Shown piece by piece: positions 9,698 to 21,092 of a DNA stretch of 64,000 nucleotides. How positions within the stretch are numbered: position 1 is the stretch's first letter; the number at the start of each line of letters is the position of its first letter. The DNA comes from Leuctra nigra (Eukaryota; Arthropoda; Insecta; Plecoptera; Leuctridae), in the NCBI GenBank assembly GCA_934045905.1, contig OW203766.1, positions 27,212,309 through 27,276,308 on the forward strand, given 5' to 3'. Both the position numbers and the translations under genes were made by a program. The notes beneath the pieces are model-generated. The model saw only the letters and a program-made list of their open reading frames with translations. It ran no database searches and was not told the origin of the DNA.

Positions 9698-9917
9698 TTT
9701 ATTAACAATTTAATCATGTAGTTCTAATGATCAACATCACAAGAAATATGTAGCTAAGTTAATTAAAACTCCACATTTTATTTAAGAACGTAAAATGGAT
9801 TTGATTAAGATTCATCTCTGACGTCACAGAGCTAAAGTAACAAACTGCGTTGTATCATTTTGGTTATCCTCTTCACTTCTACTTGAATGATGGAATCTGG
9901 ACAAGTGATCTGTAGAG
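9698..9917. other. Unique DNA upstream of exon 1 array
   Basis: No gene is seen. An untranslated first exon and promoter of the receptor must lie somewhere at or beyond this point on the minus strand, but I cannot place them. Confidence 0.35.
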
Positions 9918-10049
9918 CAGGGCTGCGATCATGTAAAATGACAACTTCCTTGTCACGGTGACAAGACCCTAGAAGGCCGTGAATAACATTGAGATGAGAA
10001 GCTTGTCACTGCGACAAGAAAGTTGTCATTTTACACGATCGCAGCCCTG
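9918..10049. mobile_element. Small foldback MITE, hAT-like ends
   Basis: A 132-bp inverted repeat begins CAGGGCTGCGATCATGTAAA and ends with its inverse; the arms are about 55 bp and include TGACAACTT and CTTGTCAC. CAG at the tip is usual for hAT elements, but no matching 8-bp duplication was found. Confidence 0.6.
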
Positions 10050-10055
10050 GACAGC

Positions 10056-10306
10056 CCTGGAGCCCTCATTGTCAAAGGGTATACTGTATTGGAGTGCAGT
10101 GCAAATAAAATCGTAGGACATTTTATCAGAGCATTTTAGTTGGTGCAAAGATTCGACTAATTGCCTAAGAAAATGTCGGCATTCAATTGCTGATATCTCT
10201 TTAACGTTTTCGTCATACTCGTACGGTTTCAAGATCTCAAAAACATTTCCCAATGCCGTTAGGTAAATCAAACCTTTATACGAATACGTTTTGAAAATCT
10301 TATACA
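10056..10306 (-). CDS. Exon-like open frame, unrecognised
   Basis: This minus-strand frame of about 80 codons reads like a real protein segment, with varied composition and no low complexity: ...KGLIYLTALGNVFEILKPYE... and ...CSDKMSYDFICTALQYSIPF. A possible acceptor (TTTGTTTGTGTATAAG) precedes codon ATT near 10298. A possible donor is GTATAC near 10083, otherwise the frame runs into the MITE at 9918-10049. I do not recognise the family. It could be an internal exon of a gene lying between the GPCR and the gap, or a chance frame. Confidence 0.3.
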
Positions 10307-10613
10307 CAAACAAATCATTTCAAATCAATATTCTCGTTTCATTTTAATGTCGACGCATAAAAGAGGGCTAATTATTTGGTAAATATTACCTTCGTTTGAA
10401 CGGAAATTGGGGATGCGTAAAAAGAGGGTTCATCAGTTGATTGATTAAATTAATATTTGATGACAAATTGACATTCGGCAAACACTCGACTCACTTGTTT
10501 AAAAAACGTGGCTTCTATCAGAGATTGATTTATGGTGTTGGTCAATCAAGTGTTGCCACTTATTGATGAGTCATATTTTTTCAATAAAAAAACAATGTTA
10601 CAATGCTGACTAA
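10307..10613. other. No gene seen
   Basis: AT-rich DNA with no repeat or open frame worth noting. Confidence 0.4.
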
Positions 10614-10740
10614 GGCCGGGTAGGACCAACTTTGGATTAAGTTAATTATCGGTGGTTAGTGGAATTTAGTTCATCCTATTAGCTATTTGCCCCCTAACTA
10701 TCAATAGTTAGCTAATTCAAAGTTGGTCCTATACCCTGCC
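10614..10740. mobile_element. MITE with 27-bp inverted ends
   Basis: The left end GGCCGGGTAGGACCAACTTT and the right end (inverse of GGCAGGGTATAGGACCAACTTT) bracket 127 bp. The flanks are TAA and GAA, an imperfect fit to a TTA/TAA-type duplication. There is no coding potential. Confidence 0.6.
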
Positions 10741-11644
10741 GAAGTAGTCAGTTGCCATTTTTATTAGAAGTTTGGCGGGATTTGGCAAATTGAAATTTTG
10801 TGTGAGTAGTTATTGTGACCAACTTGTACGTTAATAATGATAAAAAAAAAACGTTAAAATATTGTTAAGAATTTAGGTAATTTGAAAACTTTGCCTAAAG
10901 TTGAATCGCAATCGACAAAATATACACACCTTGATTTTGCCTACTTCCAAGGTCTACAGATGTGCAACTGCATCACAATGCCTCAAGTACGTCTGCACTC
11001 ATGAACACACGCGTGTTGCCAGCCAGTGGGTGCGCGTGCCCCCCCCCCCCCCCCTGGCGACAGGTGCCGTGTGACGGAGACCATTAGCACCTCGCTGTCG
11101 TCATCGGCGAGCCATGAACCCAGGACTTCCGGTGCGGGAAACCACCCCCCTCTCACCCCCTCACTCTCTAGGCACGCGACGGTTGTGCAGCACGATTCAA
11201 TAAAACTTTTCGACCCCGTTGACAATATAATTGTAGCGTTTGATCCGACACAAATTGGATTTTAAACGCGAAATCGTTTTCGTTTTGACTTATGATTCTT
11301 TGAATCCAATAGAATTATAGAAATGTCAACATTCGTTCCTCAATGCGATTGGAAAACTTAAAAATAAAAATAAATTAGGTACTACTGAATACGAATTTCA
11401 AACACTGGTAATTGTATAGGTTTATATTTCAAAACAATTTTTTGCTCGAACAGTAAAACAAAATAAAATTACATTTAATTAGTACCAATTAATGAGAAAG
11501 TATAATAATCATAATGCTAATTGTCTATTTATGAATTGTGACCTTGCTTTTTTATCCGATTGTACATTTCATTGATTGCCTTTCATTCGTTTATTTCGCC
11601 GCTAATCTGCGATCAATTGTCAGATAATGAGAGTCCCTCGAGTT
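10741..11644. other. No gene seen; C-tract
   Basis: A run of about 14 C lies at 11041-11054 inside a locally GC-rich patch (11020-11160). Frames over it on both strands are composition artefacts. The rest is AT-rich. Confidence 0.4.
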
Positions 11645-11659
11645 GACGGGCTGTTGACA

Positions 11660-11880
11660 GCTGGGGGTGGGGGGGGGGGCGATCTTCGTCATAATATTCT
11701 GACAGGAGGGGGAGGGGGGGAGACCTACCCCAATCTCCAGTCACGTGACCGCGTCACACGTCACTCACTACAGTGACGTCTTCTGTTAATTGTCAGACGT
11801 AATTGTGCGAGGTTTTCCAAGTACAGACATGACGTATTACGTCACTGGCTGTAAATGCAGAGATGATGACGTGAATTCTG
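11660..11880. promoter_or_regulatory. G-tracts and bZIP/CRE-like site cluster
   Basis: Long G runs (11664-11680 and 11705-11720) could form G-quadruplexes. Next to them are many bZIP or E-box sites: TCACGTGA (11751-11758), GTGACGTC (11772-11779), GACGTAAT, the palindromic ATGACGTATTACGTCA (11829-11844) and GATGACGTGA (11866-11875). Such density in AT-rich DNA suggests an enhancer or promoter; no transcript is identified. Confidence 0.35.
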
Positions 11881-12997
11881 CTCGATATATGTATATTTTC
11901 GTGTTTTTTGGGGTGGGGGATTACATCAGAAGTTGAACTAATTTCGTTTAATTATAGTTACAATATTTTAGAATCACACGAAACAAGCGACTTTTTGTTG
12001 TAATGAAAGAGCTACATTATTTAAATAAGGTACGTACGAAGATAATAAAAACTTATTATTTCGTAATCGCGAACTACATTGGGTCATCAAATAAATGGGA
12101 ATAAATTTGACTCACTTTTATATATACCTTTTTCATAATATTTCTGATTTTTAAACACAGAATGTTTTAAAGAGTCCATTTTTGTTTCAATAGAAATTAT
12201 GTCCTGATATCTGAAAATATAATAAATATATTCATGTGATCTCTAAGATATTATTAAAAATTATATTGTTGATATGAAATATGAACGTACGAAACGTGTT
12301 TGAAGACAATACATGTTCTCTTTTGTCAAGTCAAAGGAAACGGCTAAAAAACAAATTAACACCTGAATGTACACAATTACTCTTTTTATGACTGTAATTA
12401 AGAAACATACGAGTTTTTATTCACTAATTGTTTTCGGTCAACGTTTTTGTAATCGCAGGATGAAAGAGCGGTTTGAAAAGGAATTCAAAGGTCGTCTTGT
12501 TATTGGGTATAATTCACCATGCAGCTGGTTCCATTTGATTGCCTTGACAAACCTTTTCTCATTCAACATTAATTAATATATCAACACTTTATCATCCATC
12601 AACATTCAATCAACATCAAAAAACCCGTCACATAAAAATTCATTAATATAAATTAGATTTTCATTTTTTATAGCATTTTGTCATAAATTTCCAGATAGGC
12701 CGTTGAGTGTTTGTTTATTTAATCGTTGAAAAACACGCCAAGTAATGAATACAAATATCCATTAGCATTACCTTCAGTCAAGGGTAAAGTAAAATGGCGC
12801 TGGGCTGATTGACTCATTATCACGGGATATATTTGCAAAATACAATTTATGTAAGTGTCTTGCGATTATGGGTTAATTCGTGAAGCATGTTGCCAAGTTG
12901 TGTGGTGATTAGAATGTGGTTTGATGTATTGAGTCATTAGTTTGGGAGTGTGAGAGACTTGGCAACAGTGCGTGCATTGAGAGATTGTATTGCGTGT
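11881..12997. other. No gene seen
   Basis: AT-rich DNA. The frame at 12367-12576 lacks motifs. Nothing else was supported. Confidence 0.4.
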
Positions 12998-13197
12998 NNN
13001 NNNNNNNNNNNNNNNNNNNNNNNNNNNNNNNNNNNNNNNNNNNNNNNNNNNNNNNNNNNNNNNNNNNNNNNNNNNNNNNNNNNNNNNNNNNNNNNNNNNN
13101 NNNNNNNNNNNNNNNNNNNNNNNNNNNNNNNNNNNNNNNNNNNNNNNNNNNNNNNNNNNNNNNNNNNNNNNNNNNNNNNNNNNNNNNNNNNNNNNNN
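12998..13197. other. Assembly gap of 200 N
   Basis: Exactly 200 N, a conventional placeholder length, so the true size is unknown. Confidence 0.99.
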
Positions 13198-16074
13198 GAT
13201 CGAGTTGTAAGCAAAGTCAAACCAAAGAAATCATGAATTTTAAAAACGAAAACTTACAAATGTATGCTCTAATTGCATGTAACAACGCATCATGATCGAA
13301 TTTTCAGTGTGAACAGGGTATTAGGAAAAATCACGTCTCTTTTTGAAAGATATATTTTGAAATCATTTCTGTGTCATACTATTTTATTTAAAACTCTGTT
13401 CTGTACGGTTTTTTTTTTTTTTTTTTAGTTTTTACCGGAATTGAAAAGAAAATGGATAATCGTTGAAGAAAAGCATCCTTGAAACAGAAACGGCGTGCAA
13501 TTTAATTGGAACCCTTCCCTACGTGATCGGACGATGTAATTATGTAGTTTTGGGGTGAAGAGAACGTTTTCTACGGACTGAAAGTGATTGAAAATAAGGA
13601 GGGTATCAATGTGATTATCCTTATCGATTGAGGAAATTAATTCAATGGCCCAATAGAGAAGTCTTTAAAAGTACACTTTCAATGCAGATCGGTTCCTATA
13701 ACAATTTGATCCAATTTAAAACAATTACTAACTATTCACATTAGAGATTATCTTAATTTCAATATCAATTTTCAAGTTTAATATTATCTAAAATACCAAA
13801 AAAATCGCGAGATGTAAAGTCGAAGCTATTTTTAGCTTTCAGGAAATATTTTAATTAAGTAAATGCTATTTCTTCATCGTCAAAAGAATTGTCTTCATAG
13901 CCTAGGATTGCAAAATGGATTAAACATAGCCGCAGTTATCGTTGATGCTGGATTCACATCAATGCATTGACAAGAAGAAAACAAAACAGCAATTTCTTGG
14001 TTTCTCTTTCTTGTTTCTTTTGACTTGTGTCTTTTTGTGTGTTTTTTATTTGTCAGATAAAGTGGACGCGGCATAACGCACAAGGTTTAACACTTTTTGG
14101 AGTAGAAACAAATTACAGGCATCAATAACGTCATTTCAAGAATGTCGAAGCTTGGCTCAAAACATGATCTTTATATTATACAAAAAAATATCCGTGTAAT
14201 TTAGGTTTTGGAGATTTCATATTTTTGTAATAATTAAATATTTTGTATGGTTTGAATATTCTAAAATATATATCATGAGTTTTAAAATCAATAAAAAGAC
14301 TCCCGTTGGTAGTTCACAAATTAATTGCTTAGTCATCCTTAGGAATTACTATCACTAAATCACCAATAAAATATTAGCCACTGATAAAAACTAAAAATCT
14401 ATAGGTACCTGCTATTATATAAAGATAGCTTTATAGCTTTGAGAATCGTGATCTCCCATTTTTCAACGTCAGTAAACAAACAAAATGGCCACTTGATCAG
14501 ATAGAGAATTGCCGCAAATGTTAGTTTAGCAGGCTATTAAATTGCGAAGTTAATACACATGAAGTTTTCAATGGATTTAGTGCATGAATGGGATTGGATA
14601 CATTCTGAAAGCCGGCTGTGTTTGTGCTTGATATCTCTGAAATAAGCCTAATCCAGTTGGAGGCCTCCCATAAGCTACTTGGGGGGTGTAATACTAGAAC
14701 TACCCCTATCCGAGCCAACTGCTCTGACAAATAACGAGGGGTAGCACAACACAGCTAAGATCCGACCAAACGATGCCGGAAAATTCACTACAATTTTAAC
14801 TCTGTTTTTGATATTTCGATTCCAATAAACTGTTTACTTTGTGAGAGTTTTGTAAATTTGCTTGAAAACTTCGGTGAAAGTAAATGTTGTTTTATAATTG
14901 CTTATATCAATATTGTAGATTTTGTGGTCGAATTTGTTGATTTAAGAATGTTCTCGTTGTTTTAATTTCTCCTAAAAAAATGTAGTATCAAAAAATTATT
15001 ACAAAATAAAAATGAGAACACCTAACACAATTTACAATTAACATTAGATACAGTATCTAAATAATCGTCATGTCCTTAATTTTGTAGATTTTAAATGGGA
15101 TGTTCCAAAAGATTTCGACTCGACTACGAAATAAAAAATAAAAACATATAAAATTCCTTTAAAAGTCTCTAAAGCCTGAATAATAAGATGAGATTTCTCA
15201 ACATTGTGAATGAATTGCTCAGATCATGGTATATTTTAAAGAATTAAAACACAGAAACAGGACAACATAAATTGAAAAAAAAACATAAGGACAAACTTTT
15301 CGCTCTTAAAACATGTAATATCTGAAAAGTTTTGGCTTGATTTTGAGTCTTGAATCCAAAACTTATCCCCCCCCCCCCCCCGGATTCCCAGAAGTCCCAG
15401 ATGCACTGCAACGCACCACAACACAACAATGGGCATGTTGTGAATGGGATAGTTTCAATGCTATAATCAAATGAGGGTTGCATTTATGTCATCTAATCCC
15501 TACATCGTTTCAGCCCACAGTTGACAATCATTTCATTCGGCTCCTCGGTTATCTGTTTTATTATAATCAGCTAGACGAATGTGAAAACATGTTCTGGTTT
15601 TGTTCAACAGAATACAGTCCGGGATAAAAGTTTGCAACGATATTTTATATTTAGGGGGCCCATGCTTTTGTGATATGAACAAAACTTTGGTCTAGTTTAA
15701 TATTTTATTAAAATTGTTTTCTTCATAAAAGCTTACAATCGTGTACAAGCAATTACCAAAATAAAATATTCCCATATACCCCATAGAAATTGTGTGTTTA
15801 TTTTCAGAGGGTTTGCCATTAAAGAATAGTAAAAAAATAGAAAATCACATTCCATTGTAATTTCAGTACCATTTGGAATAGGTATAAATATGTGTTATTT
15901 ATTTTAAACCAAATCGAGTAAAATAATTAATTTTATTCATTGAGCTTTTAATATTGTGTGTGTAATTTTCTAAATATTGTTTTCTTAGGAAAAAGTACGC
16001 TTGACTTTTGTGTGTGAGTGATTATAGGCTTAAACCTTCCCCCCCCCCTCAATTTCGCATTACATTGCCCATAC
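13198..16074. other. No gene seen
   Basis: AT-rich sequence with a T17 run near 13410, a C14 run at 15367-15380 and a short C run near 16040. Frames at 13895-14083, 14521-14730 and 15236-15483 have no motif and partly read through homopolymers. Confidence 0.4.
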
Positions 16075-16280
16075 CTAGAGTGACATAAATTGTGAAGGCT
16101 TCTGTACTTTTGTCCTGCCCTTAATCCAATGTAGTTTATTAGAAAAAGCTTAGGGATATTCAAATCGTTGCCGTTCAAATAAACTGTCCCACTGGGATCT
16201 TCTTTGCTGCACTCGTGATGCAGAAAAACAATTGGTTTCAGTTGAGTCAGTTGATGCAATGTTGACGTTGCACTTTCAAT
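16075..16280 (-). CDS. Exon-like frame with both splice signals, unrecognised
   Basis: A minus-strand open frame of 68 codons plus two bases lies between a plausible acceptor (TTTGTGGGCCAATGCAG|ATT) and a good donor (CTCTAG|GTATGG). The peptide has varied, soluble-protein-like composition, with LKPIVFLHHECSKEDPSG and PKLFLINYIGLRAGQKY. No family is recognised. If real, it is an internal exon (phase 0 in, phase 2 out) of a gene whose other exons were not located. The alternative is a chance open frame. Confidence 0.3.
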
Positions 16281-16732
16281 CTGCATTGGCCCACAAACGT
16301 TATTTACAATCTACTGCATCGTTTCCCCGCAGGACAATTTCGTTCTTCTGCCAGTTCTGTGGAAATGCCTGTCTCTTTAGTACATATTTATTTTTCTCTT
16401 GTAAAACACGTTGCAACTATTCCTAGTTACCGAACTAAAATGTGGAGAGAATTAATTAATCGAATCTGCTAGTCACCATTAAATTTTTAAATTTTTAACC
16501 ACACTGTTAAAAAAATTAAACTGTTATACATTTGATACATACATTTTACATAGAAATGCATGTATCCTGGTAATGGTTTATTACTTCTCTCCTAGATAAT
16601 GCAAAAGATTATATATATAAAAAATGTATGAAGTAGGTGGTAGTTAAAAGCTTTGAATATTAAGGATCTTGGTAAATACCTCTTTTAGACAGAAATAAAA
16701 TGCACCTTTTCAGCAACGAAATCAATTCTAGT
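16281..16732. other. No gene seen
   Basis: AT-rich; the plus-strand frame at 16232-16426 overlaps the antisense exon candidate and lacks motifs. Confidence 0.4.
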
Positions 16733-16735
16733 TTA

Positions 16736-16882
16736 GGGCCGGTCTTTCAATGCCTTGCTAACTTTTATACACTCAATTAGGACTATATTGCCATGGCAAC
16801 AACCAATGACATTCCTAGAATGACCACTAACTAACTGTTAAGAGCTAATTGAGACTTTAGCAGAGTTTTGAAAGACCGGGCC
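16736..16882. mobile_element. PIF/Harbinger-like MITE (TTA duplication)
   Basis: A 147-bp element with ends GGGCCGGTCTTTCAA and its near inverse, flanked by TTA on both sides (16733-16735 and 16883-16885). The interior contains ATATTGCCATGGCAACAACC, which recurs in related copies near 27230, 40445 and (diverged) 58380. Confidence 0.8.
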
Positions 16883-16885
16883 TTA

Positions 16886-17523
16886 ATCATAGAGTGAAAA
16901 TGGAATTTTCTTTCTGTGAGGAATTGCAACATGATAATTGTAACGGACAAGATGACACTATTTTGAATGCAATAACTAAGTAATCTGGAACTGTGTTGGA
17001 CTTCGAAAATCCACACCATGGGACATGAGACATAGTTCATTAGCATCCTACACTATCCCATGCGGACTTAGAGCAATGGCTACTCAATTTGAATATCGGT
17101 TAATATTAAGTTTCCCGACGACTAGTAATGGAATTGCTCCATAAGACTCTGTCCACTGTGCAATGCCGACTTCAATTCCCGTGTAACGTGAAGCTAAGAG
17201 GTAATATCTTGGTTTGTACTGCGTCGTATGCAGATCTAAGATGGGATTAGGTTTCAGTTCGGAATTGAATTGTATCTGTTGTCGGAACTTGCTACTAACA
17301 TAGGTAGATGTTTGTTGGTGATGCCGCTTTCTGTGTTAGTTTGTATGATTAATAAATTGTTTGTTTTTATAGGCACCGCCCAGGTCAAGCTAGCAATCTG
17401 AAAATCTGCACTAACAGACAGTTGTGTAAGTATATTTTTTTAACATAATTCTCCACTGAATATTTGGAAAGTAAATAGGTATGACTTATTTGGGCATATC
17501 AAGATCAAATTTATAAGGTCATT
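16886..17523. other. No gene seen; Helentron fragment
   Basis: A short fragment near 17345-17430 (TTGTTTGTTTT ... CCGCCCAGGTCAAG ... AATCTGAAAATCTGCAC) resembles the 5' part of the Helentron-like family. The rest is AT-rich. Confidence 0.4.
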
Positions 17524-17754
17524 GAGAGAAAAAGGTTTCATTTTTGAAAAAATTTCGGCGTTAAATCGTCAAGGTAACGAATGATAATTGATATTTCATG
17601 GTTATTTTGAAATAAATGTCAAAATCTCAATCGATAAAAGTAAATACACTGCAACTTAATCACTGGCAAATTTTGTTATTTGTGTGTTTAACAACGCTCA
17701 CAATCATTTTCATATAACGCCGAATTTTTTTCAAATATGAAACCTTTTTCTCTT
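17524..17754. repeat. Inverted repeat with 40-bp arms
   Basis: Arms at 17524-17563 and 17715-17754 (AAAAAGGTTTCATTTTTGAA and inverse) enclose about 150 bp. This may be a small foldback element; the ends are not resolved. Confidence 0.55.
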
Positions 17755-19495
17755 AATTGTGAAACAAGCTTTCATTGGTCGGTTAAAAGATATTTGTGCC
17801 GATATATAAAAAGAAATAGAGAAATTTTAAATTTTCCACGATTTTGGGCTCAAATATTGTTGTTATAAGTTGGTGTTTATACCAAAGTCGTCCCAAAAAT
17901 TAGATACACTAACTAGTTTTCAAATTTTTCATAATTTTAATTGTTATTTTCATTGTTTACTTTTTAGTACAGTCGACTCAAACAATCCAGCAAACTAAAA
18001 TTGTACCCCTTTTATAAAAACTGAAGATACCAAATTAATAAATTAGTCAACATCCAAAAAGTTATACCTATTAGCATTGATTCTATTCCCTCATGAAACG
18101 CTACCCGACATTGTTCTTCACCCTCTACAGTGAGCCCTGATCAACAGCGACTGGCATATGAGATGAGGATGCAGCAGTGCGGATGCTGAGTCGATCTTTG
18201 TGTGGACCACTTCGAGCGAGATAATCTAGCTAAACAGTTGGTCAGATTCAATGAGGATGCATATTGAACGTCCCGTCTGTTATAGCCGACAGATATGTGA
18301 TACATTGATGCAGAACTGCAGTTTATGATGCATCGGAAATGCAATATGACTTGGGGCTGTGTGTTCTGAATTAGGTGCTTTTTGTTTAGTAAAGTAATTA
18401 TATGTGCACGGAAAATCCATACTTGCGTAAGTTCACATGTTTGTTTATCTTTTTGTAGTTAGAGCTTGGTGAACTTTGGAGATACCCCGAGCAAAATTGG
18501 TAAATTAATACACGAAAGGAGCTTTAGATATGAAATTGAAAATGTTGATCTCAGGTCCAAAAAAAGCGTCTCTACTTGGCAACTATGGCTCGAAAAGCTG
18601 TTCTTTTTTTTGTACTTTTCGCATTAAAAGTCAAATGAAGTAATGGATCAGGCCAAATTTTTCACAGAACATTTACTATCCCTCTTTTCTCTAAACGTGC
18701 AACTTATAATTAAAGTTTTAATCAGAACGATTTCATTTTATACTGATTTCCTGTGGGTTACTACATAATTTCATAGATTTGAACAAGTGTATTATACTTG
18801 TGTTTGTTTCATTTAATTTGTAGAATTTCGTTTATACTTTGACCTTTGTTTGTCTACACTACAATTATAGATATATGATCGAGCGTACCACCGTCTCAAT
18901 CCAAAATATCACCTAAATAGACAAAACAATTTAACCATGAACACATTATGATTTCATTTCGTCTACTGCCATTAGCACACCCGATGATATAATTTCAAAC
19001 TATTTCATTACAACGCATGTAGAAATGAACGAGTAATGGATTAATTAGATTGCTATTAACACGAAATCGGCTTATAATGTGGTGTATACGAGGGGAAGAG
19101 TTTCACTAAAACACTAATCACAACTAATTTGTCCAGCGTGAAATTTGTTTATGCGTTGTTTATTACTGTTAAATGACAGTAGGTGAGGGTTCGTTTTGAT
19201 ACCAATTTGGAGTTTACACGCTTCTTTTGATATCAACACCTGTAAATCGGCCAGGCTTCTGATTATGATGTAATTGAGTCATTTTCCTAGCAGCCATCAG
19301 GAAAACAAGTTTATTAACTCACATTTTGAAAGAAAATACAGATTGTCTTGTACACGATAAAAATGTATATTACGATAAAGCTACGTCTGCCGCAAATAGT
19401 CATGACAAACTACTCTTTTCAGGACAATATCAGAAACAGCTCATGAGGCATGGGTTTTAGTTGATATTAATGGATGTGTAACGCGAAAAATATTT
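17755..19495. other. No gene seen
   Basis: A stretch at 18130-18340 is richer in GC. On the plus strand it has a protein-like frame broken by several stops (for example around DHFERDNLAKQLVRFNED), possibly a decayed coding remnant of unknown origin. Confidence 0.35.
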
Positions 19496-19567
19496 AACCG
19501 AACCGAGGCTTGAACTCGAAACCTCTCACTTGTCGGGCGAGAGCTCTACCACTGAGCTACCGGCGGA
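19496..19567 (-). mobile_element. tRNA-like pseudogene
   Basis: Minus strand: the A box GGTAGCTCAGTGG, anticodon-arm-like CTCGCCCGACAAGTGAG and B box GTTCAAGCC are recognisable, but the acceptor stem is poor. The sequence is closely related to 41356-41431, so it belongs to a dispersed tRNA-derived family and is not a functional tRNA gene. Helentron H2 begins 11 bp away. Confidence 0.6.
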
Positions 19568-19577
19568 CGGATATTAT

Positions 19578-20235
19578 TGAGCGAGCGACTCCTTTGGGCT
19601 CTTTTGGCACGGACCTCCGTTTTTTTTTGTTTTTTTTCCTGCTACTAACCGATACACAGGTTGCACCGTTTCACCGATCGATCTGAAATTTGGCACACAT
19701 GTAAAGACCACCTTTTCTGTTTGCCTACCATAATTTTTACTGTTCATTGGTTCATAGATAAAATAAATATCTCAGATTGAAAAATGAAAGTGGTCTTCGA
19801 GAAATTAAATCAAACTCATATTTTGAATATATATATTTTGCATAAACTCATATTTTGCATGGTCATTAAGACCAACATTGTCTCTTATTTTAAAAATGTT
19901 CATCCGAATCAGTCAAGAATGTATGAACGAACTTATTGACATTTTTAATATCTGTCAGAAATGAAGTATCGAAATGAATGTTTTTCCACTGCCACTGAAC
20001 CTGATTTGCTTTAGGTATCCTTTAGGTATGCTTTAGGTAATGAGCTTAGTGTTTAGATGCTATTTTTAAGTTTCATTGAAAAGCATATACTTTACTTTTA
20101 TGTTGATTTAGTGGATCATATTTCAATTCAATATGGATGTATATGATTTCTGTGCGTTTGGTACGGAATTACAGTTCGAGAATTTGCACGTACCGGTGCT
20201 CGCTCATCAAAGCGTTACACTGAGCGTTTTCCTAG
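19578..20235 (+). mobile_element. Helentron-like element H2 (second subfamily)
   Basis: This 658-bp element starts TGAGCGAGCGACTCC after T and ends GAGCGTTTTCCTAG before T. It has GCTCGCTCA near the 3' end and a poly(T) run near the 5' end. Its 3' half (about 19956-20235) is the source type of the 3' part of H5. Its 5' start differs from H1 after about 11 bases (ACTCCTTTGGGCTC) and is shared with the partial copy at 26234. Confidence 0.7.
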
Positions 20236-20786
20236 TACTGATTAGGAAGATCTTCTGTTAATCTCTACATACTTATTAAAATAATATTAAACCTATTATT
20301 GAAACATAATCCGGAGTAATAAGTAATCGGATTATACTTTCATCTCATCCAACATGTAATATTCCAACGCCTCGTTTCGCATCAATGTCAGAGATGATCC
20401 ATCCATCACATTATGTAGAACAGCTGGAAGGCATTTTGATCACAACGTTGTGAGCTAATGATGAGGCATTGTACATACTCACACAGGAGTCACTGAGGAT
20501 TAATCCGAACATTTGTATCCATTATTAATACAACTAATGGCGGTTTCGTATTAGCGAGAATTCGAGTGCCTAAATGGAAATACCAGCTGGACTGTGAATA
20601 TGCCTTCATTGCCAGGGTATTTATAAACTAATCACAAATTATAGCATATCGTAGTTAGGTATAGTTGTCCTGCAAAGTATGCATGATATATTATTTTAAT
20701 TTTCACACTCTGAATTTTACCTCCTTCATTTTAACACACTTTTGTAAAACCTAAATCCGTTGCATGATGTAAGGTACCATACAAAG
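20236..20786. other. No gene seen
   Basis: AT-rich with GGATTA/TAATCC-type sites near 20325 and 20500; no stronger signal. Confidence 0.35.
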
Positions 20787-20798
20787 AGATTGAATATC

Positions 20799-21080
20799 TT
20801 TTTTTTGTCTGGGGCTTAACGTCGCACTGTTCTGCAGCGAGGCTAATGGCGACGGATGAATGATTATGATGCTGATTGGGAGATGATGGTGAAGAGTAGG
20901 TAAGGATGGAAGATAGGAAGGAGGCCGTCGTGGCCTATTAGTAGGTTACCTTCCCAGCATTTGCCTGTCGACTAAGGGAATACCATGAAAAGAACCCAGT
21001 CAGGAAGGACGGCCGTGGGAATCGAACCCGGGCATCCGGAATACAAGTTCAGACAGTTACCACTCAGCCAACCTGTCCGT
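20799..21080 (-). mobile_element. tRNA-derived SINE with 12-bp target duplication
   Basis: A complete 282-bp SINE on the minus strand. The tRNA-like head (21080-21007) has an A box (TGGCTGAGTGG) and B box (GGGTTCGATTCC). A conserved-looking body follows, with 3' end GCGACGTTAAGCCCCAGAC and an A-run. AGATTGAATATC is duplicated exactly at 20787-20798 and 21081-21092, which shows target-primed insertion. A degenerate relative may lie near 4965-5030. Confidence 0.88.
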
Positions 21081-21092
21081 AGATTGAATATC

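Noticed and set aside
11026..11265. Frames over the C-run on both strands
   Set aside because: Pro- or Gly-rich readings of a homopolymer with no splice or family support.
12909..13295. Open frames across the N run
   Set aside because: They consist mostly of unknown residues from the 200-N gap.
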